Shown: piece after piece, positions 10,771 to 22,001 of the stretch
Layout of the letters: each line of letters begins with the position of its first letter
How positions within the stretch are numbered: the first letter of the stretch is position 1
NCBI RefSeq assembly: GCF_029844725.1
Contig: NZ_JAOCKJ010000006.1
Location: 372,001 to 436,000 of the forward strand
DNA length: 64,000 nucleotides
Reading direction: 5' to 3'
DNA from: Pantoea sp. GD03673
Lineage (GTDB): Bacteria; Pseudomonadota; Gammaproteobacteria; Enterobacterales; Enterobacteriaceae
Translations under genes and position numbers: made by a program
The notes under the pieces: generated by a model
Told to the model about the DNA's origin: nothing
What the model saw: only the letters and a program-made list of their open reading frames with translations
Database searches by the model: none

Positions 10771-11448
10771 ATGGGCCAGATTGCCCCACGCCGCCGCAGG
10801 ATGCGTGCACAACATATTGTATCCCGGCTGCAGACCTGGCTGGCCGCACGCAGGCCTCAGCAGCCTGCCGGAGAGGAGGAACCCCGAATGGCTTCAGACG
10901 CGTCATCCCGCCTGCCGACCTGGCTTCAGCGTATCTGGCATTTCACCGATAACATTCGCTGGATGGACCCGCTGCCTGCACCGCACCGTCGTGGCATTGT
11001 GGCCGCCCTGCTGGTTATGCTGGTGGCGTTTCTCTGGCCTGCCAGCACGCTGCGCTATCCGGTTGAGCAGTCTGTTACCCCTTCGGCGGAAAAAGAGGTG
11101 CCGATGCAGGCGGATATTTATGATAACGACGGTAGCCGCCCGTCCTCCTCTTCACCCGCTCAGCAGACGCCAAAAGCCGACTCTCAGGGGGAGTGGCGCA
11201 ACCTGACCATCGCGTCCGGTCAGACGCTGGCGCAGCTGTTTCGTGACAACAGTCTGCCGGTCAATGATGTGTTTGCGATGGCGCGGGTGGAAGGCAGCGA
11301 TCAGCCACTCAGCTCACTGAAAAGCGGTCAGCAGGTTAAAATTCGTCAGGATGCGCAGGGGACAGTAACCGGACTGACAGTGGATGGCGCAAACGGCCCG
11401 GTGCTGTTTACCCGTCAGCCAGATGGCAGCTTTATTCGTGCGCAGTGA
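10771..11448 (+). CDS. ytfB: OapA-family cell-division-associated protein YtfB
   Basis: 225 residues: basic cytoplasmic N-terminus, the conserved MDPLP segment (65-69), one membrane helix (about 75-91), a linker rich in Ser, Pro and Gln, and a C-terminal OapA/LysM-like domain (145-225) ending in FTRQPDGSFIRAQ. E. coli YtfB is an inner-membrane protein that binds glycan and localises to division sites. The start is uncertain: an ATG at 10888 is preceded by a strong AGGAGG (10874-10879) and would give an N-terminus aligning with E. coli YtfB, whereas 10771 adds 39 basic residues. Confidence 0.88.
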   Translation: MGQIAPRRRRMRAQHIVSRLQTWLAARRPQQPAGEEEPRMASDASSRLPTWLQRIWHFTDNIRWMDPLPAPHRRGIVAALLVMLVAFLWPASTLRYPVEQSVTPSAEKEVPMQADIYDNDGSRPSSSSPAQQTPKADSQGEWRNLTIASGQTLAQLFRDNSLPVNDVFAMARVEGSDQPLSSLKSGQQVKIRQDAQGTVTGLTVDGANGPVLFTRQPDGSFIRAQ

Positions 11449-11481
11449 CGCGAACCGCAGCCAACAGAAAGGGATAAAAAC

Positions 11482-11507
11482 AAAAACGCCGGCACAGGGC
11501 CGGCGTT
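11482..11507 (-). terminator. Terminator of the rpsF-rplI operon
   Basis: 9-bp stem AACGCCGGC/GCCGGCGTT (11485-11493, 11499-11507). Read on the minus strand it continues into a T-run. It lies between rplI and convergent ytfB. Confidence 0.8.
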
Positions 11508-11530
11508 GATGTGGTGCTCAGTTAATAAAA

Positions 11531-11992
<462 letters not shown>

Positions 11993-12019
11993 TTAAAGTC
12001 GTTAATGGACAGTTGCCGA

Positions 12020-12569
<550 letters not shown>

Positions 12570-12575
12570 GATGGA

Positions 12576-12983
<408 letters not shown>

Positions 12984-13044
12984 TTACGGATTATTCAGCC
13001 TCCTGTCGGGGTCAGCCGCGGCCCATGGAAGCAAGGAACGTTAT

Positions 13045-13096
13045 AGGCTGTGTCCCACAACCGTTCGCCGTAACGAGCGCTTGTGGGACACAGCCT
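13045..13096 (-). promoter_or_regulatory. Leader hairpin of the rpsF operon (candidate S6:S18 autoregulatory element)
   Basis: A perfect 16-bp inverted repeat (13045-13060 with 13081-13096) encloses a 20-nt loop containing a second small stem CGTT/AACG. It lies about 75 nt before the rpsF start and downstream of the rpsF promoter, so it is in the 5' untranslated mRNA. Rho-independent termination is unlikely, since no T-run follows. Known biology: S6:S18 binds an RNA structure in rpsF leaders of many bacteria. Assignment to that motif is inferred from position; the consensus nucleotides were not checked. Confidence 0.6.
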
Positions 13097-13124
13097 GAGA
13101 ATGCGGCTGAAAAATTGACGCGTA

Positions 13125-13153
13125 ATCATACTGGTGACGGCCCCTGAACTCAA
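13125..13153 (-). promoter_or_regulatory. Sigma-70 promoter of rpsF-priB-rpsR-rplI
   Basis: On the minus strand: -35 TTGAGT (13148-13153), 17-bp spacer, -10 TATGAT (13125-13130). It places the transcription start just ahead of the leader hairpin. Confidence 0.65.
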
Positions 13154-13375
13154 GCGCACATTTAAACAAATTGCCGGTAGCGTGCCAGATACCGTGGCTT
13201 TTTGTGCTAATGACAGAAATACAACGGGTTAATACCGGTTTGTTCAAAAACGCTGAAGAAGAGGTTCAGAGTAACGATCTGGCGATAATATGCTCAGTCG
13301 CTAAACTTAATAAGAACGCGACGGTTCGCTTAGTCGCGTCTCTCAGAGTGTGTTCCCTGAAGTGAGGAGTCGGGC

Positions 13376-13582
13376 ATGAAAACGTTCGTCATCGCCACTT
13401 TACTGGGTCTCTTCCTGTCTCCACCCGCTCTTGCCAGCTATGCTGACTGTGCGCAGCAGATGAGAAGTCACAGCAGCGAAGCGGCATCGGGTTATGTCTA
13501 CGTTAACCGGCTGGACACGCCGGAAAGAAACCCGGTCAATGCGCCTGCCAGAGCAGCAGAAAAATCGTCTGCACACTGGTAA
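13376..13582 (+). CDS. Small predicted secreted protein
   Basis: 68 residues. A good signal peptide (hydrophobic residues 3-18, cleavage near ALAS at 21) is followed by a polar 47-residue remainder containing one Cys (C25). The ATG is preceded by GAGGAGTCGGGC, a strong SD. I do not recognise it. E. coli carries yjfY, a secreted DUF1471 protein, next to rpsF; the GYVYVN segment and the terminal SSAHW faintly resemble that family, but the C-terminal half of a DUF1471 domain is missing. It may be a truncated relative or an unrelated small protein. A hairpin follows at 13597-13622. Confidence 0.5.
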   Translation: MKTFVIATLLGLFLSPPALASYADCAQQMRSHSSEAASGYVYVNRLDTPERNPVNAPARAAEKSSAHW

Positions 13583-13596
13583 GTGCCGGTAATCTC

Positions 13597-13622
13597 CGGG
13601 CGGCAGAGGCATTCGCCGCCCG
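13597..13622. terminator. Hairpin between the small secreted gene and yjfP
   Basis: 8-bp GC-rich stem CGGGCGGC/GCCGCCCG with a 10-nt loop between convergent genes. No strong T-run on either strand; probably a bidirectional terminator. Confidence 0.5.
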
Positions 13623-13627
13623 TCTGT

Positions 13628-14377
13628 TCAGAGCTGATGTGTAAAAAAGCTGACCAGCGCCGTCAATGCGGATGGGGTGATCTTATGCCCAATCTGCTTT
13701 TCAGACAGTGAGGTCAGATGCTGCGCCAGCCCGTTATCCCGCAGCGCCCTCTCCAGCCGTACGCTCTCCGCCCACGGCACCACCTCATCCGCCTCGCCGT
13801 GCCACAACAGCAGCGGACGGTTTGCCAGTGCCTGCAGATGGTTACAGGGATCATAGTCTGCCAGCGGGGCCATGCGGGCCGCGACCTGCGCCTTCTGGTC
13901 CGGCGTATCGGCCACTTTCGGCGGAAACAGCGACTCGCTAAGCTGCATAAAATAGCCCGATCCCATCATGCAGGCGACACACTGAATCTGCGGATAACGT
14001 GCCATGGCACCCAGAGCCGTCATGCCCCCCATCGACGCGCCTGCCACGGCGAAACGCGCACCCGCGATGAGATTCTCCTGACGCAGCGCGGCCTCCAGCA
14101 GCGGCAGCTCATCAATGTTCTGTTTAAGAATGTCCCAGAAGCGACCCAGCCGTGCATCGGCGTCACCGTGATAACGCGCGCCGTGCAGCTCGGCATCCGG
14201 CATGACTGCCCGAAATCCCGCCTGCGCCAGCGCAACGGCGAAGTAGGCGTAAACCTCTTTTGAGGAGGTAAAGCCGTGATAAAACAGCACGGTCGGCAGT
14301 GGCTGATGCCGTTGTCCGGCAGGCGTGGCGTGCAGGCATTCGATACCGGCCAGCGTTTCTGTGGTGAGTTCAATCAT
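13628..14377 (-). CDS. yjfP: Alpha/beta-hydrolase (esterase) YjfP
   Basis: 249 residues, exactly the E. coli YjfP length when started at the ATG at 14377 (MIELTTETLAGI). The frame is open to 14818, but that extension overlaps the divergent chemoreceptor gene and has no homology. Motifs: oxyanion-hole FYHGFTSS near residue 34, nucleophile elbow GASMGG, acid within LWHGEADEVVP and a late His in GHKITP. The E. coli enzyme has carboxylesterase activity; the physiological substrate is unknown. Cytoplasmic. Confidence 0.92.
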   Translation of the reverse strand: MIELTTETLAGIECLHATPAGQRHQPLPTVLFYHGFTSSKEVYAYFAVALAQAGFRAVMPDAELHGARYHGDADARLGRFWDILKQNIDELPLLEAALRQENLIAGARFAVAGASMGGMTALGAMARYPQIQCVACMMGSGYFMQLSESLFPPKVADTPDQKAQVAARMAPLADYDPCNHLQALANRPLLLWHGEADEVVPWAESVRLERALRDNGLAQHLTSLSEKQIGHKITPSALTALVSFFTHQL

Positions 14378-14536
14378 GGTCTCTCCTGAGCGGGGGCAAG
14401 ACGTGCCCATCAAGTGTATGTTCTGACGCTGAAATAGCGAAGCCTCCCGCTGCGCTTCGTCGCCGGATTTCGTCCTAAACTTTTCCCGTGCTCTGCCGTT
14501 GATCGTGTATTCCCCTAATGTGATCAAAGGTAATTT

Positions 14537-16468
14537 ATGAAGCGTCTCTCTCTCAGCGGACTGAGTCTCGGAGTTAAGCTGTCTGTACTGACGTCTCTCA
14601 GCGTAGCACTGCTGTTGCTGGTACTGACACTGACTCAAAGCCACAACGCCTCTCGCCAGCTGGAAAATCTCGCCATTGATGACATGCACAATCAGGTGCA
14701 GGGCATCAGTGAAATGGCCACCATGTTTAACGCCACCCTGACCGAAGAGGTGTCTCATTATACCGACCTGTTCACCAGCTTTCTGCCTAAGCGCTTTAGC
14801 CTGGATGAAAGCGCCCACGTGCAGGTCGGTGACTTTTCGACGCCGGTGCTGCGCGCCGGGTTAAAAACGCTGAACCTCGACCAGACCGCCGTAGACGATT
14901 TCACCGAACGTACCGCCGCCGTGGCGACCATTTTTGTGCGCAATGGCGATGATTTTATCCGCATTTCCACCTCCCTGAAAAAGCAGGATGGCAGCCGCGC
15001 AATCGGTACGCAGCTTGACCGCAGTGGCGCCGCCTGGAAAAGTGTCCATCAGGGCGAAGTCTACCGGGGGCTGGCGACACTGTTCGGCCATCGCTACATC
15101 ACCCAATATCAGCCGGTAAAAGATGAGAGTGGCAACGTCGTCGCTATCCTGTTTGTCGGTGTTGGCATTGATAAGCAGTATGCCCTGATGCGTGAAAAAA
15201 TCCTGGCGCGCCGGCTGGGTGAAAGCGGTCATTTCTTTGTGCTCAACGGTACGCCTGGCAAGGCTCAGGGCGAGTATCTGTTCGATCAGCACAACGAAGG
15301 AAAACGGCCAGACTGGGATAGCGCGACATTGCAGCCACTCCTGACGCAGCCGCAGGGTATGCAGCAGGTGGAGATCAACGGTGAGCAGCAGATGCTGGCC
15401 TGGCAGCATTTGCCAGGCTGGAACTGGGTGATTACCGGTGAAGTTAACCGTGCCAGTCTGCTCGCCCCGATTACCCATAGCCGTAACCTGTTCCTGATGA
15501 CCGGACTGGTTCTGGTGGTGATCTTCGCACTGGGGTTTGTCTGGTACAGCCGTCGGGCGATTACCCGTCCGCTGCAGCAGGTGATCCATCTGGCGGAGCA
15601 GTATGCCGCCGGGAATCTGCAGGTTCATATGGATACCCGCCGTCGCGATGAAGTGGGCCAGTTGATCATTGCAATTAACGGCATTGGCGATGGTCTGGAA
15701 AAAATTGTCGGCCAGGTGCGCGGTGCGGCGCAGGAGATCAGCGACGGCACGGACACCATCGCGGCCAGCAGTCATAACATCAGCGAGCAAATCGGACGTC
15801 AGGCCAGCAGCGTGGAGCAGACCTCTGCCAGCATGGAGCAGTTTGGTGCCACGGTCGAACACACTGCTGACAGCCTGCGTCAGGCGATGTCACTGGTAGC
15901 CGAAGCCAGCGATATCGTCAGTCATGGCAGCCAGACAGTGGTACGCTCGGTCAACACCATGTCGGCGATTAAGGTGTCATCGCAAAGCATTGCGGATATC
16001 ACGCACGTGATTGAGTCAATCGCCTTCCAGACCAATATTCTGGCACTGAATGCGGCTGTTGAAGCGGCGCGAGCCGGTGAACAGGGCCGCGGCTTTGCCG
16101 TGGTGGCCGCAGAAGTGCGTGCGCTGGCACAGCGTTCCGCGCAGGCCGCCAAAGAGATTGATGGACTGATTGCCACCTCTATCAGCAACGTAGCAGAGGG
16201 CCACCAGCTGTCTGAACAGACGCGTGATGCCATGACAGACATTGTGACCCACATCGAGCAGGTACAGGCGCTGATGGGCGAGATCAACGTGGCGGCGCAG
16301 GAGCAGGCGGCGGGTATCGGCCAGGTGAATCTGGCGATGAACCAGATCAGCCAGGCGACGCATCAGAACAGCGAACTGGTGGCACAGGCAGAAAACAGCG
16401 CGCAAAATCTGAGTGATAAAGGCCATCACCTGACCCAGCTGGTCAGCGTTTTCAGCCTGAAATCCTGA
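14537..16468 (+). CDS. Methyl-accepting chemotaxis protein with periplasmic Cache-type sensor
   Basis: 643 residues. Membrane helix at about 14-34, a large periplasmic domain (35-315) whose [14 protein letters not shown] and later GHFFVLN segments resemble Cache_3/Cache_2 double-Cache sensors, a second helix (317-337), HAMP (338-391) and the signalling domain with its conserved hairpin tip around 492-525. No CheR-binding pentapeptide is at the C-terminus (ends SLKS). Ligand not predictable; family members bind small organic acids or amino acids. It replaces what lies between yjfP and bsmA in E. coli and has no chemotaxis genes beside it. Start at ATG 14537 with AAAGG upstream. Confidence 0.93.
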   Translation: MKRLSLSGLSLGVKLSVLTSLSVALLLLVLTLTQSHNASRQLENLAIDDMHNQVQGISEMATMFNATLTEEVSHYTDLFTSFLPKRFSLDESAHVQVGDFSTPVLRAGLKTLNLDQTAVDDFTERTAAVATIFVRNGDDFIRISTSLKKQDGSRAIGTQLDRSGAAWKSVHQGEVYRGLATLFGHRYITQYQPVKDESGNVVAILFVGVGIDKQYALMREKILARRLGESGHFFVLNGTPGKAQGEYLFDQHNEGKRPDWDSATLQPLLTQPQGMQQVEINGEQQMLAWQHLPGWNWVITGEVNRASLLAPITHSRNLFLMTGLVLVVIFALGFVWYSRRAITRPLQQVIHLAEQYAAGNLQVHMDTRRRDEVGQLIIAINGIGDGLEKIVGQVRGAAQEISDGTDTIAASSHNISEQIGRQASSVEQTSASMEQFGATVEHTADSLRQAMSLVAEASDIVSHGSQTVVRSVNTMSAIKVSSQSIADITHVIESIAFQTNILALNAAVEAARAGEQGRGFAVVAAEVRALAQRSAQAAKEIDGLIATSISNVAEGHQLSEQTRDAMTDIVTHIEQVQALMGEINVAAQEQAAGIGQVNLAMNQISQATHQNSELVAQAENSAQNLSDKGHHLTQLVSVFSLKS

Positions 16469-16524
16469 CGTCATTCAGGGCGATGACATACACTTACTGT
16501 TTCGTCCTGAATAGGGGTTTTGCT

Positions 16525-16851
16525 ATGCGTTTCGCTTACTTACTGATGATAAGTCTGTTGCTGGCAGGCTGTTCCGCACTTGAGACCACGCCAAAAGCCC
16601 CGCCTGCACCCACCCAACAGGCGCAGGAGATTTCACGGGCGCAGAGCGGCGGTTTGCCGAAGCTGGGTAACATTACCGTTAACGTGCATGGCTCACCGGA
16701 TGATGCCCAGAGGGCCATCGCCGCCCGGGCCAATCAGGCTGGCGCGGCTTACTATCAGATTGTGATGCTGAGCGAAACGGTGATGCCCGGTTTGTGGTAC
16801 GCCAGCGCGATTCTTTACGGTGCCTCACCGGCCACAGGCGCGGGCCAGTAG
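16525..16851 (+). CDS. bsmA: Biofilm/peroxide stress lipoprotein BsmA
   Basis: 108 residues. Lipoprotein signal with lipobox LLLAGC (Cys16), a Pro/Gln-rich linker and a C-terminal DUF1471 (YdgH/BhsA/McbA-like) domain with ITVN and AGAAYYQI motifs, matching YjfO/BsmA. Family members are secreted stress and biofilm-related proteins. The ATG at 16525 follows AGGGG; the 14 upstream in-frame codons have no support. Its last 27 bp overlap the end of convergent aidB. The DUF1471 gene yjfN found nearby in E. coli is absent. Confidence 0.9.
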   Translation: MRFAYLLMISLLLAGCSALETTPKAPPAPTQQAQEISRAQSGGLPKLGNITVNVHGSPDDAQRAIAARANQAGAAYYQIVMLSETVMPGLWYASAILYGASPATGAGQ

Positions 16852-18453
16852 CCGGTCAGTGACTGCTGCGTCAAGCGGGCGTGAGCCCCGCCGATCGAGC
16901 CACTGCTGGCACCATGCATCAGCCAGCGGTGGCTCACTGTATTTCAGGAGTTGAGCGCCCGTCGCCAGCTGCAACAGCATGTGGGTGATGTTTCGCGCCT
17001 GCTCTTCGGGAACGTGACTAAGCTGTAGCCGCAGCTGTCGCCAGCGCGCATCGAAATGACGATTGATCCCTTTCACCGCCTCGAATTCCTGACTCAGCAT
17101 CGCCATGACTTCGCCCTGACGGGCAAGCACCCGCAGGACATCAAGGCACATCACATTGCCTGAACCTTCCCAGATACTGTTAACCGGCATGTCACGATAA
17201 AGGCGCGGCAGCTCACTCGCCTCGCAGTAGCCGATGCCCCCCAGTACTTCCATCGACTCAGCCACAAACGGCGCACCGGCTTTGCAAATCACATATTTTG
17301 CCGCTGGCGTGAATAAGCGGGCAACGTTGACTTCATGCGGTTTGGCGGGCTGTGACCAGGCCCGTGCCAGCCGCATCAGCAGTGCGGTTTGCCCCTCAAG
17401 CTGCAGCGCCTGCTGTGCCAGAACCTGACGCATCAGCGGCTGATCCACCAGATTTTTCCCCATGACCTGGCGCTGATGGGCATGCCAGACCGCCACAGAG
17501 AAGGCGCGTCGCATCTGACCATGACTGCCGAGCGCGCAGTCAAAGCGCGTCATACCGGCCATTTTCAGGATCAGCCGTATGCCTTCACCCTCCTCCCCCA
17601 GCAGCCAGCCGGTCGCCTCGCGAAATTCCACTTCGCAGCTGGCATTCGAGCGATTGCCCAGCTTATCTTTGAGCTGCTCAAGCTGGATGGCATTACGTGA
17701 CCCGTCGGGCAACAGGCGCGGCAGAAAAAAACAGCTTAATCCCTCAGGCGTCTGAGCCAGCACCAGATGCGCATCGCTCTGCGGCACCGAGAAGAACCAT
17801 TTGTGACCGGTCAGGCGGTAGGCTTCTCCCGCGCCGCGCGGGCCCAGCGGCTCGGCACGGGTGGTGCTGGTAAAGAGATCGCTGCCGCCCTGCTTTTCCG
17901 TCATGCCCATCCCGATAAGCAATCCGCGTTTCTGGTCGCCGGGCTGTGCATGCGTGTCGTAGCGGTCGCTGAGCAGCGGATCGAGCCAGCCCTCAAACGC
18001 GGCGGGCAGATACGTCTGCAGCAGCGGAATGGCGGCGTGCGTCATGGTCACCGGGCAGAGCGTGCCCGCATCCACCTGCGCATGCAGAATAAAGCGTGCA
18101 GCGCGCGCTACGCTGGCCTGTTCACGCACCGTGGGCTGCCAGCTGAGGTTATGCAGACGACTGGCGCAGACGCCCTGCATCAGCAGGTGCCAGGCAGGAT
18201 GAAAACGAACGTCATCCAGCCGGACGCCACGGGCATCGTAGCGCTGCAGTTCAGGCGGTTCAGCGTTGGCGAGCCGGCCCAGCTCCAGCGACTCGGCGCT
18301 GCCCAGCTGGCGGCCTACCGACGCCAGCCATTCCCCATCCCACCCCGCGCCTTCGCGTGAGAGTGCCTCGCCGAGCGGCGTATCAGACAGGAACAGGTTA
18401 CTGTTGCTCAGAGGATGGGGCTGATTAAAAACGGTGTGTGTTGTCCAGGTCAT
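16825..18453 (-). CDS. aidB: Acyl-CoA-dehydrogenase-like DNA alkylation response protein AidB
   Basis: 542 residues (E. coli 541), closely similar throughout, including MGMTEKQGGSD and EVLGGIGYCE. AidB is an FAD-containing acyl-CoA-dehydrogenase homologue that also binds DNA and is part of the Ada adaptive response; weak isovaleryl-CoA dehydrogenase activity has been reported. Start at ATG 18453, five bases after AGGAG (18459-18463), preferred over the GTG two codons upstream; it also aligns with the E. coli MHWQTHTVFNQP start. I see no obvious Ada box upstream, where a palindromic repeat begins 31 bp away. Confidence 0.94.
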   Translation of the reverse strand: MTWTTHTVFNQPHPLSNSNLFLSDTPLGEALSREGAGWDGEWLASVGRQLGSAESLELGRLANAEPPELQRYDARGVRLDDVRFHPAWHLLMQGVCASRLHNLSWQPTVREQASVARAARFILHAQVDAGTLCPVTMTHAAIPLLQTYLPAAFEGWLDPLLSDRYDTHAQPGDQKRGLLIGMGMTEKQGGSDLFTSTTRAEPLGPRGAGEAYRLTGHKWFFSVPQSDAHLVLAQTPEGLSCFFLPRLLPDGSRNAIQLEQLKDKLGNRSNASCEVEFREATGWLLGEEGEGIRLILKMAGMTRFDCALGSHGQMRRAFSVAVWHAHQRQVMGKNLVDQPLMRQVLAQQALQLEGQTALLMRLARAWSQPAKPHEVNVARLFTPAAKYVICKAGAPFVAESMEVLGGIGYCEASELPRLYRDMPVNSIWEGSGNVMCLDVLRVLARQGEVMAMLSQEFEAVKGINRHFDARWRQLRLQLSHVPEEQARNITHMLLQLATGAQLLKYSEPPLADAWCQQWLDRRGSRPLDAAVTDRLLARACGR

Positions 18454-18483
18454 AACCACTCCTCGCGGATGTCACTCAGTAAG

Positions 18484-18610
<127 letters not shown>

Positions 18611-18673
18611 TACGAATGACGCGCAGTTATGCCTGGTACAGAAACTAATTTGTGGTGAGGATCACATCGGGGA

Positions 18674-19408
18674 TCAGGCGTTGCGCTGACGCACCGCTTC
18701 GAACAGGCAAACGCCGGTAGCGACGGAGACATTCAGCGAAGAGACGCTGCCCGCCATCGGAATGCTGATCAGCTCATCGCAATGCTCGCGGGTGAGACGA
18801 CGCATGCCTTCCCCTTCCGCGCCCATCACCAGCGCCATCGGGCCGGTCATTTTGCTCTGGAAAACGGTATGGTCAGCTTCACCTGCGGTGCCGACAACCC
18901 AGATGTTGTACTCCTGCAGCAGACGCAGGGTACGGGCCAGGTTGGTCACGCGAATCAACGGCACATTTTCTGCCGCACCGCTGGCGACTTTTTTCGCCGT
19001 GGCATTCAGGGGGGCAGAACGATCTTTCGGCACGATGATCGCATGAACACCGGCTGCATCGGCACTGCGCAGGCAGGCACCCAGATTGTGCGGATCGGTA
19101 ACCCCATCCAGCACCAGCAGGAAGGGTTTTTCCAGGCTCTGCAGCAGATCCGGCAGATCGCCTTCCTGATACTGACGACCCGGCTTCACCCGTGCCACGA
19201 TGCCCTGATGCACACCGCCTTCAACCTGGCTGTCGAGCCATTTACGCTCGGCCAGCTGGATCACGATCCCCTGAGCTTCCAGCGCGGCGACCACGGGTTG
19301 CAGGCGACGATCGTCGCGGCCTTTGAGGATAAAGACTTCCTGGAAACGTTGTGGATCACGTTCCAGCAGCGCCTGCACGGCATGGATACCAAAAATAATT
19401 TCGCTCAT
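18674..19408 (-). CDS. rlmB: 23S rRNA 2'-O-methyltransferase RlmB (Gm2251)
   Basis: 244 residues starting [19 protein letters not shown], matching E. coli RlmB. An N-terminal L30e-like RNA-binding domain is followed by a SpoU/TrmD-knot methyltransferase domain with motifs [24 protein letters not shown] and [16 protein letters not shown]. The 16 in-frame codons before the chosen ATG are not conserved. Last gene of nsrR-rnr-rlmB; an 11-bp hairpin lies between it and rnr. Confidence 0.96.
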   Translation of the reverse strand: MSEIIFGIHAVQALLERDPQRFQEVFILKGRDDRRLQPVVAALEAQGIVIQLAERKWLDSQVEGGVHQGIVARVKPGRQYQEGDLPDLLQSLEKPFLLVLDGVTDPHNLGACLRSADAAGVHAIIVPKDRSAPLNATAKKVASGAAENVPLIRVTNLARTLRLLQEYNIWVVGTAGEADHTVFQSKMTGPMALVMGAEGEGMRRLTREHCDELISIPMAGSVSSLNVSVATGVCLFEAVRQRNA

Positions 19409-19441
19409 CGATCTGCTCAGTGGTTGGAAATGAATAAATGA

Positions 19442-19469
19442 CCGCCCTTTCTGCAATGAGAAAGGGCGG
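19442..19469. other. rnr-rlmB intercistronic hairpin
   Basis: 11-bp perfect stem CCGCCCTTTCT/AGAAAGGGCGG with a 6-nt loop. No T-run on the minus strand, so it is more likely an mRNA-stabilising or attenuating hairpin than a full terminator. Confidence 0.55.
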
Positions 19470-19489
19470 GTACGCGCATCAGGTTACGC

Positions 19490-21985
19490 TCAGCCTTCAG
19501 GCTCAGCTTTTTTTCTGGCGCGCTTCGCCCGGGTAGCGGCGGCGATTTTACGGGTTTTTTCCGAGACGTTTTTACTTTTTTTCTCGGTATTCGCCGCGGC
19601 AGGTTTGCCCTTGTTTCCCCGGAATGCGGCGTCCGGCTCGAAGTTGGACTTTTTGTTCACGTTACGACGGCGTTTCGCTGGCGCGTTGTCGTCACGCTTC
19701 GCCCGATCACGTGCGGTTTTACCTTCACCACGCACCTGGCGCTGGCTGGAGATCAGGGCAAAGTCGATCTTACGCTCATCCATATGGACCGCTTCGACAC
19801 GCACTTCCACGGTGTCACCCAGACGATAGGTACGGCCACCCGATTCACCGATCAGACGCTGACCCACCGGGTCAAAGCGGTAGTAATCGTTGTCGAGCGT
19901 TGAAACGTGAACCAGACCGTCGATGAACAGATCGCTTAAGCGAACAAAGAAGCCAAATCCGGTGACGCTGGAGATGACGCCGTTGAAGACGTTGCCGACC
20001 TGATCCTGCATGAAGTCACACTTGAGCCAGTCCGCAACGTCGCGGGTCGCTTCATCGGCACGGCGTTCCGTCAGGGAGCAGTGCAGGCCCAGTTGCAGCA
20101 TCTGCGGCATGTCGTAGTGATAGCCACCGGTCGCTGTCGTCATATCTTTGGCGACGCTGCGCTCTTTCGGCATCAGGTATTTAATGGCACGCTGGACCAG
20201 GCCTTTACCTTCATCCTGCTCTTTTGCCAGCAGATATTTGATGGCGCGGTGCAGCGTGAGATCCGGGTAGCGGCGAATTGGCGAGGTAAAATGCGCATAC
20301 GACGCAAGTGCCAGACCAAAGTGACCACGGTTTTCCGGGTCGTAAACCGCCTGCTTCATCGAACGCAGCAGCATGGTTTGCAGCATTTCCGCATCAGGCC
20401 GATCGGCAACCTGCTTCAGCAGTGCCGCATAGTCGACAGGCTGCGGTTTGTTGCCGCCGGGCAGACTCAGGCCCAGCTCGTTGAGCACGGTGCGGAAACT
20501 CTTGATGCTTTCGTCGGTCGGGCGATCGTGATCGCGGAACAGCGCCGGTTCCTGATTTTTTTCAACGAAGCGTGCCGAAGCGATGTTCGCCAGGATCATG
20601 CACTCTTCAATCAGCTTATGGGCGTCATTACGTGAAGCGCGCTCAACCCGCTCAATACGGCGCTCGGCGTTGAAGATGAACTTCGCCTCTTCCGTTTCAA
20701 ACGAGATACCGCCGCGCTCTTCACGTGCAGCATCCAGCACCTGATAGAGGTTGTGCAGCTCTTCGAGATCCTTGACCAGCGGCGCGTACTGCTGACGCAG
20801 CGCTTTGTCGCCCTGCAGGATGTTCCAGACTTTGTTGTACGTCAGACGCGCATGAGAATTCATCACCGCTTCGTAATGCTTAAAGCCTGTGAGTTTACCT
20901 TTGGTCGAAATGGTCATCTCGCACACCATGCAGAGCCGGTCGACCTGCGGGTTAAGCGAACATAAGCCATTCGACAGCACTTCCGGCAGCATCGGCACCA
21001 CCTGCGACGGGAAGTAGACGGAGGTGCCACGCTGATGGGCTTCGTCATCCAGTGGGGTGCCAGGACGAACGTAATAGCTCACATCGGCGATAGCGACCCA
21101 CAGACGCCATCCGCCACCGCGTTTTTTCTCGCAGTAGACAGCATCATCAAAGTCACGGGCATCTTCACCGTCAATGGTGACCAGAGGCAGTTTCCGCAAG
21201 TCGACGCGGCCTTTTTTGGCCTCTTCCGGGACTTCTTCTTTCAGCTTGCTGACCTGCGCTTCCACTTCTGGCGGCCAGGTGTGCGGAATTTCATGGGTAC
21301 GCAGAGCCATATCAACCGCCAGGCTGGTGCCCATATCATCGCCCAGAATCTCAGTCACTTTACCAATCGCTTTGCTGCGACGGTTCGGACGCTGAACCAG
21401 CTCAACCACCACCACCGACCCCATGCGGGCATTCATCGTCTCTTCAGGCGGAATGAGAATATCAAAACTCAGGCGACTGTCGTCCGGCACCACGAAACCT
21501 GCACCGGCATCGGTAAAGTAGCGGCCAACGATCTGGTTATTGCGGGGTTCCTGCACGCGGACCACGCGCGCTTCGCGGCGGCCTTTGCGATCGGCACCCA
21601 GCGGCTGCGCCAGAATGACGTCACCGTGCATACAGAACTTCATTTGTTCTGCCGAGAGGTAGAGGTCATCTTTCTGACCTTCTGCCCGCAGGAAGCCGTA
21701 ACCATCGCGGTGGCCGATGACTTTACCGCGCAGGAGATCAAGACGTTCTGGCAGGGCGTAACACTGACGGCGGGTGAACACCAGCTGACCATCACGCTCC
21801 ATGGCGCGAAGGCGGCGACGCAGCGCCTCAAGGTGCTCTTCTTCGTGCAGATTCATCTCTTCAGCCAGCTCTTCACGGCTGGCTGGTTTTTCACGTTTTT
21901 CTAACAGAGCCAGAATAAATTCACGGCTTGGAATAGGGTTTTCGTATTTTTCAGCTTCTCTATCCTGAAAAGGATCTTTTGACAT
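19490..21985 (-). CDS. rnr: Ribonuclease R
   Basis: 831 residues (E. coli 813). Order: N-terminal winged-helix domain (about 20-85), cold-shock OB domains, the RNB catalytic domain with [13 protein letters not shown] (metal-binding aspartates, near residue 272), an S1 domain (about 640-725) and a Lys/Arg-rich tail. Processive 3'-5' exoribonuclease able to unwind structured RNA; acts in rRNA quality control, mRNA decay and cold shock. Its SD and start lie 16 bp after nsrR, in one operon. Confidence 0.97.
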   Translation of the reverse strand: MSKDPFQDREAEKYENPIPSREFILALLEKREKPASREELAEEMNLHEEEHLEALRRRLRAMERDGQLVFTRRQCYALPERLDLLRGKVIGHRDGYGFLRAEGQKDDLYLSAEQMKFCMHGDVILAQPLGADRKGRREARVVRVQEPRNNQIVGRYFTDAGAGFVVPDDSRLSFDILIPPEETMNARMGSVVVVELVQRPNRRSKAIGKVTEILGDDMGTSLAVDMALRTHEIPHTWPPEVEAQVSKLKEEVPEEAKKGRVDLRKLPLVTIDGEDARDFDDAVYCEKKRGGGWRLWVAIADVSYYVRPGTPLDDEAHQRGTSVYFPSQVVPMLPEVLSNGLCSLNPQVDRLCMVCEMTISTKGKLTGFKHYEAVMNSHARLTYNKVWNILQGDKALRQQYAPLVKDLEELHNLYQVLDAAREERGGISFETEEAKFIFNAERRIERVERASRNDAHKLIEECMILANIASARFVEKNQEPALFRDHDRPTDESIKSFRTVLNELGLSLPGGNKPQPVDYAALLKQVADRPDAEMLQTMLLRSMKQAVYDPENRGHFGLALASYAHFTSPIRRYPDLTLHRAIKYLLAKEQDEGKGLVQRAIKYLMPKERSVAKDMTTATGGYHYDMPQMLQLGLHCSLTERRADEATRDVADWLKCDFMQDQVGNVFNGVISSVTGFGFFVRLSDLFIDGLVHVSTLDNDYYRFDPVGQRLIGESGGRTYRLGDTVEVRVEAVHMDERKIDFALISSQRQVRGEGKTARDRAKRDDNAPAKRRRNVNKKSNFEPDAAFRGNKGKPAAANTEKKSKNVSEKTRKIAAATRAKRARKKAEPEG

Positions 21986-22001
21986 AGCGGTTCCTCCGAT
22001 G

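Noticed and set aside
13628..14818. A 396-residue version of YjfP
   Set aside because: The upstream 147 codons overlap the divergent chemoreceptor gene; starting at 14377 gives exactly the family length.
14861..15862. 333-codon minus-strand frame opposite the chemoreceptor gene
   Set aside because: Antisense shadow; no recognisable domain and no SD.
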